NCBI GenBank assembly: GCA_012295275.1
Contig: CM022671.1
Span: 21,488,822-21,552,821 of the forward strand
Reading direction: 5' to 3'
Source of the DNA: Chrysomallon squamiferum
Taxonomy: Eukaryota > Mollusca > Gastropoda > Neomphalida > Peltospiridae
Length of the DNA stretch: 64,000 nucleotides
In this document: one piece after another, positions 51,887 through 64,000 of the stretch
How positions within the stretch are numbered: position 1 is the first letter of the stretch
How the letters are laid out: every line of letters starts with the position of its first letter
The notes under the pieces: generated by a model
The model's database searches: none
Seen by the model: only the letters and a program-made list of their open reading frames with translations
What the model was told of the DNA's origin: nothing
Made by a program: the position numbers and the translations under genes

Positions 51887-52425
51887 AAGAGAGATTTCAC
51901 CACGGCGTCTTGGGAAAGCGAAAACAGGAAACCGAGAAAGCTGTTGAGGTTAATAAGCATATTAAAACTACGTGTCAAATGCAGATAGAAGGCTCTCTGA
52001 CATCACTGAATCTGGACAAGAACTGTGTGTTAGTTTTATATTTTCTTATAAAATTGATATAATATATTTTACATACACGCTTTCTTTTCTTGTAATCTCA
52101 GTGGTCAAATGCATTGTTTATCTGAGCGATGCTTCCAATTTATTGTTTTCTGATGTTTTGTACACTGTACAGAACAGAATACGGTTTTTCGTGTCATCAA
52201 GCAGCGTTTGTATGAATGATTTTTCCCTTAAACTTTAAGTTAAAGTGTACCTTTAAAGTGACGCGAAGAAATAGTTTAAATATATTCTGCATACTTCCAC
52301 GTTTTGTTTGTTTGCTTATTTGTTCTTTTGCCGTCGAATCTTAATTAACGAAGCAAAAGAACAAAAGAGAACTGATTAAAATATTTGGGAACCGTCATTA
52401 TTATTTTTATTTATTTATTTATTTA

Positions 52426-52464
<39 letters not shown>

Positions 52465-53545
52465 GTCATTGCGAACAACGGTGCCGATTTGCTTTTCTGA
52501 AAATTCTGATAATTGTTTCTTTTATTTATGTAACTGATTTTATGAAAATGTTCAGCACCGTCTCTGGGTGACTTTGCATTCACTAATACAACAGTTTTAA
52601 AACCTGTATCGATTACGTTTGAAGTTAAAAACATTTATTTATTTTTTTTTTTTTTTTTTGTTTGTGTGTTTGTTTTAAGGCTACGTCCACAAGAATAAAT
52701 GTCTGCAGTTATTTATTTATTTTTTGTTCTATTTTCTATCTTCTATTTTCTGAGACAATGAAATAATGTTGATTTTTAAATTATTTTTTCATCAAGTTTG
52801 TATTCGTTATGTTTAAATCAGAATTCTGTCTGAGATAATTAATTTTTTTTTTTTTTTTCCTTTCTTCACCAAAAGGAGACAAACAGATTAAAATTATAAA
52901 AAAAAAGGGAAACAAATTGGTAGACACAATAACAATAAAAGCACAAAGAAATAAAACTTTCTAAATTCAAATTAAGATCAGTACTGACATTAATCAAACC
53001 GATTTTTTGTCTTGTGATAACAAACATGCTCTTATTAAATTACCATCTGTCTTTTTCTTATTATCCATCTTTTCATAACGCAGCGCATCAATTTGAAAAA
53101 CCGTTGTTTTTTTATGACAAGATTTCAAAAGTGTTTCAGTCTCACATGAAATGTATTTTTTTTTTAACAATCGTATTTTATTATTTTTATAATATGATTT
53201 AAAGTTTTCTTATTTTTAACAACACTTGAGCATTTTGGACAAACACTGAACCATGTATGTTTTACTAAAAAGTGGGCAGATATTCTTTCGTATTCACAGA
53301 CATACGGATTTCTTTTGACCTGTTCTTCCCCCAGATTTCCTATTCTCCGCTGGAATAACCATAATAAAACTAATACCATAATAATTAAGAATATCAGAGT
53401 GTACATAAAGATCAATAAATAGACAAAATGCAAATAATATTATTAATTAAAATACATAAATTATTTTTCTGAATATTTCATAGCGCTCTGTATTTACATG
53501 ACCTATTAGACATGAGAAAGAAATCGTCCTTTCCTTCGGTATGGG

Positions 53546-53567
53546 TTTTATTTATTTATTTATTTAT

Positions 53568-53622
<55 letters not shown>
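53546..53622. repeat. (TTTA)n/(ATT)n microsatellite
   Basis: Short TTTA units lead into about 17 ATT units. Confidence 0.93.
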
Positions 53623-54781
53623 GCAGTAGTAATAACAAAAACAACAACAATAATAAAATTAGTGCGTGTTCATGTCTGCGTGCATGCATGTAAAGGAAAT
53701 ATGAATGAAAATTACAGTTATTATAATTATGATTAGTAATCAGTTTTAACAGAAGCGTCCTGTCGGAATTTTTCATCTGTTAATGTGTACTTGTGAACCG
53801 CTCTGTGTACTTAGCTGAATAACAAAATTCAAAGGTTTTATATTCTGAATATGTTATCTCTGTGTTCATTACTTATATTTACTGAATTACTGTGATAATG
53901 AACAGCGTATTTGGTGTTGATAATAATAACAGGTGTAATTATCAGCGATCTATCATGAAACCTGCGTGGTTACTGGACTATTATGTTTGTTAGCCTTCAT
54001 CTTGCGTGAAAAAAAAAAAAAATCAAATTAGTGAAGTCAAGTTTGGTATATAGATAAACTATAAACGGAAAATTTTTTAAAAAATTTCGGAACAAAATCT
54101 TTATTCAGGATTCAAAGCAGTGGAATGTTCAGTATTAGTGTCCATAGAACTTCCATTTTGTCGTATTATTAAAAGACACACGCCTTTCTTACGAGATTTC
54201 AACCAAGCGAGTTTTATTCGCATTGTATGTATATATATAGAGAGACATTCAGTAAGCCATCATTTTCTAATTTATTTAGTCTTAAGGAACAGACGCTATG
54301 GATTCACGTTAAACGCTTTGTTTATCTTTTACCAGGATTCGTTCTCTGAATCTTCAGGTCTTTACTATAGATGAACGACGAGGATTGGCCAAAGGAATGT
54401 CTAACCTCACTGAAAAGTACTCTGGGGAAAAACAGATTGTTTTTATTAACTTGGTTTAACATCACTTCAGTGCGTAATATTAATTTACGTTACTTATTGC
54501 GTTAGTTTGTACCCGTGACATTTTTACAATCGGCTGACATTCACTAATGTAAGAAAATGGCGAGGAATAACGACGGAAAAAAATCTTCAGGGATTTGGTT
54601 TTCATTCTGCAGTAGATTATTAGAGGAATATTGATTGATTTCGTAAATGATACATCGTTAATGACTAATTCAGATACTATAGATTACTAGAGAATTCTGG
54701 ATATAATTACTAAGGACCTCAAAAGATAATTAGGAAAGAAATACGGACAGAGTAGACTGAGAAATACGGACTGCATTGGTC

Positions 54782-55500
54782 CAGAAATCAGTACGGAATT
54801 ATTAGAAAAATCAGTGTAGAATTAGTAGAGAAATCAATGTAGAATTAGTACAGAAATCAGTGAAAATTTACTACAGATATCAGAATTAGTAGAGGAACAA
54901 GTATAGAACTAGTACAGAAATCAATGTAGAATTAGTACAGAAATCAGTAAAAATTTACTACAGAAATCAGAATTAGTAGAGAAATCAGTACAGAATTATT
55001 AAAAAAATCAGTGTAGAATTAGTACAGAAATCAATGTAGAATTAGTACAGAAAATAAAAATTTACTACAGAAATCAGAATTAGTAGAGAAATCAGTGTAG
55101 AATTATTAAAAAAAATCAGTGTAGAATTAGTACAGAAATCAATGTAGAATTAGTACAGAAATCAATGTAGAATTAGCAGAGAAATCAGTGAAAATTCACT
55201 ACAGAACTCAGAATTAGTAGAGGAACAAGTATAGAACTAGTACAGAAATCAGTACAGATTTAGTACAGAAATCAATGTAGAATTAGTACAGAAATCAGTA
55301 CAGATTTAGTACAGAAATCAATGTAGAATTAGTAGAGAAATCAGTACAGATTTAGTAGAGAAATCAGTGTAGAATTAATGAAGAAATTAGTAAAGAAATA
55401 TGGACAGAATTAGTTGAGAGATCGGAACTAGTAGAGGAATACCGACGGAGTAGAATGAGAACTATGGACAGAATTAATACAGAAATAAGGAAAGGGGAGA
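54782..55500. repeat. Minisatellite, about 23-bp unit
   Basis: Units of the type TACAGAAATCAATGTAGAATTAG repeat about 30 times with alternation of TACAG/TAGAG and CAATG/CAGTG variants and some truncated units. Degenerate copies (AGAAATAAG, ACAGAATTAC) continue towards 55760. Confidence 0.9.
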
Positions 55501-56104
55501 TAAATCAGGACAGAATTAGTACAGAACTACGTACTTACTACATAGTTTATATACAGCTTCGTTTAAAAATCAGGACAGAATGTTTAGAAAACATCACCGC
55601 AGAATTCGTGTAGAAATAACGGACATAATTTGCAGAGAGAAAAAAAAAATCACAGAAATAAGAAGTAGTAGACACAAATAAGTAATATAATCGTGAATAC
55701 AGAGACAAGGACAGAATTACTAAGAAAATCGAGAGAATAACCAGATCATGTGAGAAACTATAACAAAATCAGCAGATATCAAAATACTAATCTCATGACC
55801 TACATTCTTTATTCCCTTCGTGTATATCGAATTGTAGTGCGCATAACATTTCCTTTTTTTTTTTCTTCCTTTTAGAGTTTTTTCTTTCTCTTTCTTCGAC
55901 GACCTTTTGCCTTTTAAATAATGTTACGATAACTGTCGTGGGAATAATCGTCTTAACATCAAATGAGATGAATCAGGTTATGTAGCGTACTGTTTAAAAT
56001 CTTAATTACCTTCTTTGCCTGAAACGGATATCAAAATTATGATTCTGTTTAATATCGAGAATGATTTAACTGAATAATCCTCTGATTTATGTATCTTTGT
56101 AGGT

Positions 56105-56218
56105 AATAAATAAATAAATACATAAATAATAATAAAAATAAATAAATAGATAGATAAATAAGAAGAAGAAGAAGAAGAAAATGATAATAGTAATAATGAT
56201 GATGATGATGATAATGAA

Positions 56219-56279
<61 letters not shown>

Positions 56280-56280
56280 G
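56105..56280. repeat. AAAT/GAT/AAT microsatellite
   Basis: AAATAAATA, AAGAAG, GATGAT and then about 20 AAT units. Confidence 0.93.
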
Positions 56281-56400
56281 TGGCCATAATGATGATCTTG
56301 AAGGTAAATATTAGTATTTGCTGACTACATGCTTAGTCGTAGTTTTTGATTCACTGATTTCTATACTTAATATAAAAAAAAATTACTGGGATGTTTTATT
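56274..56400 (+). repeat. Dispersed repeat, copy 1 (about 125 bp)
   Basis: AATAATGGTGGCCATAATGA ... GATTCACTGATTTCTATACT ... matches 58548-58673 along its length with moderate divergence. It follows directly on an (AAT)n tract in both places, suggesting an element associated with, or seeding, the microsatellite. Confidence 0.75.
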
Positions 56401-56562
56401 TCTCAGCTCTCCGCTTTCGAGAGTATTGATTTGTTGTGTCCTCGAAAAAATCTATACAAAATCATTTTTACATATGAACAATTCATTTAGTTTTTAAAAT
56501 GAAAGCTATTTACAAAATGATCTAAGTGAGCAGTTCAACACTAAATAAGTATATTTGAACAA

Positions 56563-56680
56563 TATGTATGTATGTATATATGTATGTATGTATAATATGT
56601 ATGTATGTATATGTGTGTATGTATGTATATATGTATGTATGTATATATGTATGTATATATGTATGTAAGTATGTATAAAT
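56563..56680. repeat. (TATG)n microsatellite
   Basis: TATGTATG units with TATATG interruptions. Confidence 0.92.
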
Positions 56681-57317
56681 GCATCAATCTGAAAATATGT
56701 GTGGATAACGTATTTGTATTAATTTGCCATGTATTTACTTTTAAAAAGGATTATCTTGTACTCAGTAGTATTCTGAACATTTGCTATTCAACTCATAAAT
56801 GTTATAAAACAAGAACAAAAAAGAACTGCCTTATGCAGTTATTTTATTCCCTACATAAATCTAATAAGAAAGAGAGATTTTGTTTTAAATGACAATGATA
56901 GCGTTAAATAATTAATAAGAAAAGAGCAAACACTTCCTGACATTTGGGGAGATGCCAGTATCAAAATAAAATTATTGTATGTGGTAATCGTCTGAAAGAT
57001 GACCTAAATAAAAATTATTAGTATATTAATATAAACATTTATCCATTAACACAACGAAGATTCATTTTGGCGCACCAACAGATAATTTTATGTTTCCCGT
57101 AAATGCAAACAAAGATTCGACATCGCTGGTTTAAACAATATGTACTGTGGTAATCTTACAGTTTAGGCCTACCTCTTGGTTATACAATAAATTATATAAT
57201 CAGTTATTGCTGGAACAGATACTGCTAGAAGAGTGCACCTAATGCACTTTCGATATGACATTAACTGTCCATTAACGGTACAAATGTGGGGCAGAAGCTT
57301 TAACGGGAAAGACCGCA

Positions 57318-57410
57318 GTAGGCAAATTAAGGACACCTGAACTTACTCATCAGACAACTGACTTCGGTGTCAGCCTCGTGAAGGGTCGCAGGATCAAATG
57401 CTTTCGATTC
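57318..57410 (+). repeat. Probable tRNA-derived SINE fragment
   Basis: GGCAAATTAAGGACACCTG (A-box-like), CTGACTTCGGTGTCAG (a perfect anticodon-type stem-loop) and GAAGGGTCGCAGGATCAAAT (T-arm/B-box-like) occur in tRNA order but with extra spacing. This is typical of degraded tRNA-derived SINE heads. Confidence 0.4.
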
Positions 57411-57465
57411 CAGTAGATATATTTTTTAAAGGAGATATATTTTACAAATACTCTATAAGGATAGC

Positions 57466-57467
<2 letters not shown>

Positions 57468-57508
<41 letters not shown>

Positions 57509-57525
57509 TTTTTTTTTTTTTTTTA
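57468..57525. repeat. (ATT)n followed by poly(T)
   Basis: About 13 ATT units then about 18 T. Confidence 0.95.
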
Positions 57526-58378
57526 TTTGTATGATGACATAGGGTTTCTGCTCTCATTTATAATCACTATTGACAGATTAATAACAAAAGAAAGAAAAAA
57601 GATATTTAAGACAAGCCTTCATTCATTTATTCAGAATCGAAGTCAAGAAACGTAAATGGAAAAATTTGCAAAAACGAAAAACCTTTGCCGCAGTTCTGAA
57701 GGTAATGTAATGTGTCTTCTTTTAGCAACATACTTTTCTTTCAAAATTTCAAATTTTTTATTTTTTATTTTTTTTTGTGCTGGTTTTTAAGGTTCTTTTA
57801 TAAAAGCAATCGTCTCGCTTGAAAAAGATTAAAGAACCCAAATCGGATTTTTCTTTTATGGATTTGTATAGCCATTGCTCGATATTCGAAATAAAGCAGG
57901 CCAAATCGTTGTTCTTTAAAACAAAAACAACAAAAAAAAATCGATGCTGACAGACGCAGAAACGTACGCTGAGAAGAATGCGTGCGTTTGAAACATTTAA
58001 ACACTATTGCAAATCTAACGAAATAGTTGTTATAATTTTTATTTTTATTTTTGTGTTTTTTGTTGTCTTGTTAAGGTTCAAATTACGCTTACAAAGATAT
58101 TAGTCCTTATGGATTCCCTTTTTTTCACTTTATATATTTTCTTATTTCTTTAAATTTCTTTTTACTTTTTTCTCTTTTTTTCTCTCTTTTTAAGGCAACA
58201 ATTCCAAAATAACGATGAAAAATATGTACGCAAATAGTTAAAGAAACTTATTTCATAAAACAAATGTTAAAGAAGGTGTGTTTGTTAGATTATTTTTATT
58301 TGATCATATTAAATAACGACAATAATGAAGAATCTGGGCATCGATTATCTTAAAGCTTTTGTTTTTTAAGTAGATTAG

Positions 58379-58380
<2 letters not shown>

Positions 58381-58454
<74 letters not shown>
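58381..58454. repeat. (CT)n microsatellite
   Basis: Pure CT tract of about 73 bp. Confidence 0.97.
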
Positions 58455-58458
<4 letters not shown>

Positions 58459-58547
58459 AAATATATATGTACATGTGAGTTTCACATGATGAGGTAATTA
58501 ATATAATAAAGTAATAATAATAATAATAATAATAGTAGTAGTAATAA

Positions 58548-58673
58548 TAATAATGGCGGCCATGGTGATGATTTTGAAAGAACATTTTACTATTTACTGA
58601 CGTCAGCTTCAGTTATAGTTCTCGATTCACTGATTTCTGTACTTAATATAAAAAAATCGCTGTGATGTTTTGT
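58548..58673 (+). repeat. Dispersed repeat, copy 2, containing a CRE palindrome
   Basis: Homologous to 56274-56400. In this copy the centre reads TGACGTCA (58598-58605), a perfect CRE palindrome; the other copy has TGACTACA at the corresponding place. Confidence 0.75.
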
Positions 58674-58803
58674 TAAGTGCACTAGTGTCATATTTGTCAG
58701 TTTGGTCAAAGCAGATTCACTCAGGGAATATATTCATAATAAAATTTATCTTTATATGAGTATCTGACCAAACACTAATTGTATATTGTCAGATACACAC
58801 GTC

Positions 58804-58805
<2 letters not shown>

Positions 58806-58880
<75 letters not shown>
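58806..58880. repeat. (GA)n microsatellite
   Basis: Pure GA tract followed by imperfect GACAGAGAGT units. Confidence 0.97.
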
Positions 58881-58881
<1 letters not shown>

Positions 58882-59214
58882 CAGAGAGAGACAGAGAGTG
58901 AGAGAGAAATGATATAAATATCAAGTGTGTGAGGCATGAATGGAGAAATGGAGTGAGAGGGAGGAAAAGAGAGAGATTCAAAATAGTAAAAAGAAAAACT
59001 AAGATCATATTTATTATTATTATCGTTACGATAAAAGTCAATAACAATAAAATAAATTACTGAAACCGTTTAAAAATATTTCAAATCATCATTAAAGTAT
59101 CATATTTTAGGTATACGTTTATTTTGATATACATTTTAATTAGATTTTTTAAATTAGATATTTTAACCGGTTTTCGATCTTTTTGTTTAACGACCTAATG
59201 ACAGAAAAGGGAAC

Positions 59215-59215
<1 letters not shown>

Positions 59216-59304
<89 letters not shown>
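59216..59304. repeat. (GA)n microsatellite
   Basis: Pure GA tract of about 88 bp. Confidence 0.97.
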
Positions 59305-59307
<3 letters not shown>

Positions 59308-60154
59308 TTTAAACAGTAACAGTAGTTACGGAACATTTACTCAGTTTCCAGTCAAACGTATTTTTAAACTTTCCTTTGTAGCTGCTAATATATCTAACAG
59401 AGACCAGCACTGTTAATTTAACTGCATTCCAGCAGGCATTATTTAACTAAGACATATCAAATTTACGATTATTGGCTTAACCCTTCTGTGAGAGACTTGA
59501 TTCCGCGAAACAACGTACTAATCCTTCAGAAAAGAAAATAGCAATAAAAAATTTTTTGAATTTTTTTTATAAATTGTTTTTTTTTTTTTTTTTTTTTTTT
59601 TGTAGAAACGTGATTCGAAAAGGACAGTGAGATACTCAATAGTAACAAAACAATAGTGTAAAAGCCGGCACACATCATGGAAGAGCTAAAGGAACAAACG
59701 AAGCAAAATTGATAGATCCGCAGAGAACCTGCGACTGTAACGGTTTTCAGCTAATATTATTTGTATCGGCCATATTAAATAAAGACGTTGTGAAACTTTA
59801 ACATCTGACGTCATGGGAATCGCTCGGTATCTCAAAAGTCTGACATTTAAAAACTGGCGATGATTTCAAACTTCTTCTTCTAAAATTTTAAAATTCAAGA
59901 TCGGAACCGTCCGCGAATTTTATTTTATTTTATTTTATTTTATTTTTTTTTTTTTTTTTTTTTTTTTTATGGAAATTCCCCTAACAGATTAAAAGGTAGA
60001 CAGACACTTGCCAGTTATGAAGATAAAAGTAACGCGTGGGTTTTACTGATTATTCCAGCGATGTGGATGCAAACAGTAATTGGTAAGCTGATGAGACAGC
60101 AGTGAAATAAATTAGAATGTAAGTAGAGATGTTAGTCAATTACTCCTACTACTA

Positions 60155-60425
60155 CAAATAATAATAATAATAATTAATTAATTAATTAATTAATTAACTG
60201 ATTAATGAATTAATTAATTTATTAATAATAACAATAATAATGGTAATCGTGATTATGATGATGATGAAAGTAATAGTTGTAGTAGTAACAAAGAAATAAA
60301 TAAACAAAAAACAATAATAATGAGAAGGATGAGGAGGACGAAGGTGAAGACAACGACGACGACGATGATGATAGTAGTAGTAAATGATGATGATGAAGAT
60401 GATTATAGTAATAATAATAACTGAT
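60155..60425. repeat. (AATT)n and GAT/AAT compound microsatellite
   Basis: TTAATTAA units (60170-60215), then ATGATG, GTAGTA, GACGAC and AATAAT blocks. Confidence 0.9.
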
Positions 60426-60751
60426 ATTAGTCGTCACTTGGAATCTCAAAAGTACTATCACTCGAATTTCAAGCATAATAAGATATCTCATGAAAAGACA
60501 AACAGCCTCCAAGTTATAACATATACAGTAAAATAAGTACGTTTATCAACCATACTAAAACATGTCTTAATGAGCTTTTCGAAGTACTTTTTTTTTTTTT
60601 TTTTTTTAATCTTTAGACCCTGATGATATTACTAAATAAACCGGATTTGCCTCGCCTGTTTGACATCATTTCAAAATCTTAATCCAGACAAAACGTATTG
60701 AGATGTAACTTCCTGTGTTTGTTTTCCCCCGTTCTTCTGAACGCTGTAACG

Positions 60752-61330
60752 CAGTCACGGGCAAAAACTGCGGCCCGCGCGCCTTTCTGAGTGGCTCGCC
60801 TAATTTCCCAAGGAAAATAACGTTAATTCAAATTTTGTTTGTCTCGTTTTGTCCTCACTTGTTCACACACACTCTCTCCCTCACTCAAAAAAGGTTGGGG
60901 GAAGCTGGTGCCACAGACGAATCTTTATTATACACCCGACTAACCTCCAATGTTGCCTGTTGCATTGTGGGAACCCAAGCCAGAAAAAAAATTGCTAACG
61001 CCAATTTTTTTTTTTTTATTAAAAAAAAGAAAAAAAGAGTCTATTTTGTATCTACTAATATACCAAAATACATGTAATTTTTTTTAATTTTTTTTTTTAT
61101 AAAAGTTCCTGAAATAAATGAAAATCAAAAAATTTCTTAAAATAAACTCTGCATAAAAACACAAATTTTTTTGACGCGTATGGGCCTCCGCAGCCGAAAT
61201 AGCTAATCGTTGATACAGAGTTATCTCCTTCGCGTGCGATTCTCAAGAATCTCCTAAATTAGTACCTGCGGCCCGCTTGAGAATGAGCCATGTCTCATGT
61301 GGCCCGTTTGTCGAAAAAGGTTGCCTGCAG
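60752..61330. mobile_element. Non-autonomous hAT-like element
   Basis: Left end CAGTCACGGGCAAAAACTGC followed by GGCCCGCGCGCC is very close to the common hAT terminus CAGGGGTGGGCAAACTGCGG-CCCGC. The right end, reverse complemented, reads GGCAACCTTTTTCGACAAAC with GGGCCACATGAGACATGG following, another typical hAT terminal motif. TGTAACG is duplicated at both edges (60745-60751 and 61331-61337), compatible with a hAT 8-bp duplication with one mismatch. Exact right boundary is uncertain by 1-3 nt. No transposase ORF; the 120-codon ORF starting at 60715 crosses the boundary and is spurious. Confidence 0.72.
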
Positions 61331-61986
61331 TGTAACGTAATGATTGACCATCACGAGGTAACTGGTAAGAAATTAGATCTGTTTTATAAACAGTTTTAAG
61401 ATTTGCATCTCACGTACATTTTCTTTGTTTATTATTGGATTTTTAGATTAATTAATTATTTATTTTGTATTATTTTATTTATTATCCCACTTATTATTCC
61501 TATACCTATTTTAACAAGAAATGGAAAGGTTTCAGAAATGCAGTTCTTAAAATATATCATGAAATCTTAATGATAAAAAAAAAAAAAAAAATAATAATAA
61601 TTTTAATTTGAGAAGCTATCAGTCAACAATAATAATACTGGAAATTGAGGAGGTATCAATTAATTTACGCAGAGAGCAAAAAAAAAAAAAAAACAACAAC
61701 AACAAAAAAACAACAACAAAACCAAAACGTAAATAAATAAAAAAATAAAAATAAAAATAAGTTAATAATAATAATAATATATAAGACAAAAGCTGATCAT
61801 AATTATTTTCTCATTTGTTTGTTGAGGGGGAGCACTGGGAAGCGAGGGGGCAGATTTCTACAATTACATTAGCAATACAGGAGTATCCATATTTAATATT
61901 TTTACATTTGTCTACCGTAATTACTATTTAAGTTAAAACAGTAACAAATAATAAATTATATAAATTAAGTAGTGAAATGTAATTAC

Positions 61987-61990
<4 letters not shown>

Positions 61991-62053
<63 letters not shown>

Positions 62054-62109
62054 TCTCTGTTATTTCATTACTCTCTTTTCTGTATCTATCTATGTCTCTC
62101 TCTATAGAG

Positions 62110-62204
<95 letters not shown>
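61991..62204. repeat. Two (CT)n microsatellites
   Basis: CT tracts at 61991-62053 and 62113-62204 separated by about 60 bp of CT-rich, TATC-containing sequence. Confidence 0.97.
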
Positions 62205-62207
<3 letters not shown>

Positions 62208-62703
62208 CACTGTTCATTTTATATATCAGTATATTTTTCTAACAGTTTTTACGTTAAAAAAGAAAAGTAAAAAAATAAATAATAACATTCTCAAAAATAT
62301 ATGATTTTATTTCATTTGTACTTTGACTGTGCAATCTATTTTTGTCTAAGAAAAGTTCTGTAACAATACGTGACATTTTTTCTTTTTCAAAAAGCAGAGA
62401 CGAAGAAAACAAGGGAGTGAATGAATTCTGGATGAAAGAAAATATCGGTGACTGACCTTCAGTGAAAAATTAAATGGTCATTATCAAAATATAAATTTTT
62501 TATAGTTTCATGTTCATCTCATCTTTATTCAGGTCTTCAGAAATTAGATACGCAGAAAGTATCTGAACTGCAGTATTATGGAACAATTATGAATAATAAA
62601 TACAAAAATACAACGATCAAAACTAAATTACATTCTTTAGAGGATATTACTCGAGTTGCTTTAAAGCTTCCGACTGTGTCAACGAACGACATTCAATCAA
62701 ATA

Positions 62704-63469
62704 CACTGGTACATCGACTTACGAGTGCGTCAACTAACGAGATTTTCAAGTTACGAGCAGTCGCCCGGTCTATTTTGTGCTGTGAGTTGCGAGCCAAAAT
62801 CCGAGTTACGAGAGAGCTACTATACGCCGCCGCTAGTTGGCGCAACGAACAATACAACATCCGGCCAGCATCCCACGTCTCACTCGCTTATTTCACGTGG
62901 TTACCTCGCCGTGGAAGCTTCTCTGTTGTGTTGTGTTCGCGTTTTGTGCAAATTTGCCAAATTTTCTATTTTCTCAGATTGGATCGTAAGAAAGTGAGTG
63001 CAAAGGACAGTGCTAAGAAGAAGAAGCGGATGATGTCCATTGAATTAAAGCTTGAATTCATAGAAAAACATGAGCGAGGTGTGCATGTTGTCGACTTTGC
63101 TAGGCAGTACGAGCATAGTACTTCTACGATATGTACCATACTGAAGCTGAAGGAGTCAATAAAGTCTGTAACTGCAGCCAAAGGCGTTAAAATAATTTGT
63201 CTGATCTCCAAGATAAATATACTTTACAAAACCAATTTATTTCTTTACCATCTCTTTTATTTTGTTTTTATACAATAACTGTCATTTATAAATACATATT
63301 TCTTATTTAAAAACACGTGACAAAAAAGAAAAAGAAAACATTAAGGGGTTGGAACGGATTAATGGTATTTCAATTAATTTCAGTTTGGAAAATTGATTTG
63401 ATATACGAGCAGACTGAGATTCGAGCTCGGTCACGGAACGAATTAAACTCGTAAGTCAAGGTACCACTG
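62704..63469 (+). mobile_element. Tigger/pogo-like DNA transposon, second copy
   Basis: The right terminus GTAAGTCAAGGTACCACTG is identical to that of the element at 14841-15581. The left CACTGGTACATCGACTTACG is a slightly mutated partner. TA flanks both sides. The interior is collinear with the first copy (CGCCGCTAGTTGGCGCA, the HTH coding part, AAAACACGTGACAAA), with about 85% similarity by eye. It lacks the long A-run of the first copy and also lacks the DDE domain. Confidence 0.85.
62978..63206 (+). pseudogene. Tigger-like transposase N-terminus, start codon lost
   Basis: The frame LDRKKVSAKDSAKKKKRMMS parallels MDPKKVSAKDRAEKMM of the first copy, but the ATG is TTG here. The HTH part (LKLEFIEKHERGVHVVDFAR) is intact, followed by ILKLKESIKSVTAAKG. 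The longer 229-codon ORF from 62589 begins outside the transposon and is not a real gene. Confidence 0.7.
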
Positions 63470-64000
63470 TATATACTATAGAAATTTCAGCCATAAAAAT
63501 TAAATATAAAAATCGAAATACAGAAAATACTCTTACAGAAAATGCACGAAGATGTATTTACGATTATCCTGCTCTAAACGAATGACAAAAAATAGAAGAA
63601 AGAAAAAAAAAAGGTTTAAAAACATTAATGGAAATTCTTTGCAGTTCATGACGGATGAAAACAAATTTTACGATATTACGGACATAGATAAAATCAGATG
63701 TTAACTGTAGTACAAATTAATGTCAAAAATGATAATCAAGTCGTCAAAAATAGAAAACTTGTGAAGAAAATGTATGAAAATGTCATAAAGATAATACTAC
63801 AGTGAACGAATGTTTATTGGAACAAAGAAAACTTAGGGTATCGAGTTCCAGTGATGACTATTAAATACGAAAGGCCTTTAATGAAAAATAGAATACACTG
63901 TTAGAGAAAGCTGATGGAGATATCTTAAAGATTATTCTGCAGTTAACAAATGTTCATTAATATAATTAAAACAAAGGTATCATTTTGTGATTAGTATTTA
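63470..64000. other. AT-rich end of window
   Basis: No exon, repeat array or element recognised; weak recurrence of GATATTAC/AAATGT-like phrases only. Confidence 0.3.

Noticed and set aside
53164-53433. Minus-strand ORF with a hydrophobic segment and NPYVCEYERIS, vaguely like mitochondrial ND3 (SPYECGFDP)
   Set aside because: Similarity is limited to a few residues, nothing matches the conserved second and third membrane segments, and no other mitochondrial sequence is nearby; probably chance.
60715-61077. 120-codon ORF in a GC-richer block
   Set aside because: Crosses the left boundary of the hAT-like element and ends in a poly-A-derived Lys run.
62589-63278. 229-codon ORF as a complete gene
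   Set aside because: Begins in flanking DNA and runs through the transposon's terminal repeat; only the HTH stretch is meaningful.

Overview
Eukaryotic nuclear DNA, roughly 70% A+T, with GT-AG introns, many ATT/TTTA/GA microsatellites and scattered small DNA transposons. The protein genes are metazoan housekeeping genes with short exons in compact introns. The overall style (AT-rich, extremely simple-repeat-rich, Tigger- and hAT-type MITEs, a KRBA2-like integrase relic) fits a lophotrochozoan, plausibly a cephalopod mollusc. That placement is inference. There are no bacterial operons and no CRISPR array.

Layout. 1-2000: a decayed retroviral-type integrase relic (minus strand) inside a 19-bp inverted repeat. 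5070-6757 and 12313-14178: two complete minus-strand SRSF1-like SR-protein genes in tandem with identical four-exon structure, each followed by a long AT-rich 3' region carrying strand-biased clusters of GGAT (ATCC on the + strand). 14841-15581: a Tigger/pogo-like element. 16380-17861: DYNLL-type dynein light chain, + strand, uninterrupted 89-codon CDS behind a probable 5' UTR intron. 18057-18281: a hAT MITE with a perfect 8-bp target duplication. 20393-40640: UPF2, + strand, 38 coding exons (about 1,445 aa), with a dense uORF cluster in its leader and two places where the reading frame is off by one base. 43492-45110: a two-exon minus-strand candidate gene for a small secreted protein that I do not recognise. 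45.1-64 kb: essentially gene-free, with microsatellites, a 23-bp minisatellite, a perfect 74-nt palindrome, a segmental direct repeat, a mini-mariner-like element, tRNA-derived fragments, a second hAT-like element (60752-61330) and a second Tigger-like element (62704-63469).

Functional theme. The recognisable genes act in mRNA fate: SRSF1 (splicing, export, NMD enhancement) and UPF2 (core NMD adaptor), with DYNLL, a hub for dynein and many other partners, between them. SR proteins and NMD factors are both known elsewhere to be under NMD-linked autoregulation. Here the UPF2 leader (seven upstream AUGs before the main start) and the GGA-rich 3' regions of both SRSF1 copies look like sequence substrates for such feedback. 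The adjacency itself may be chance.
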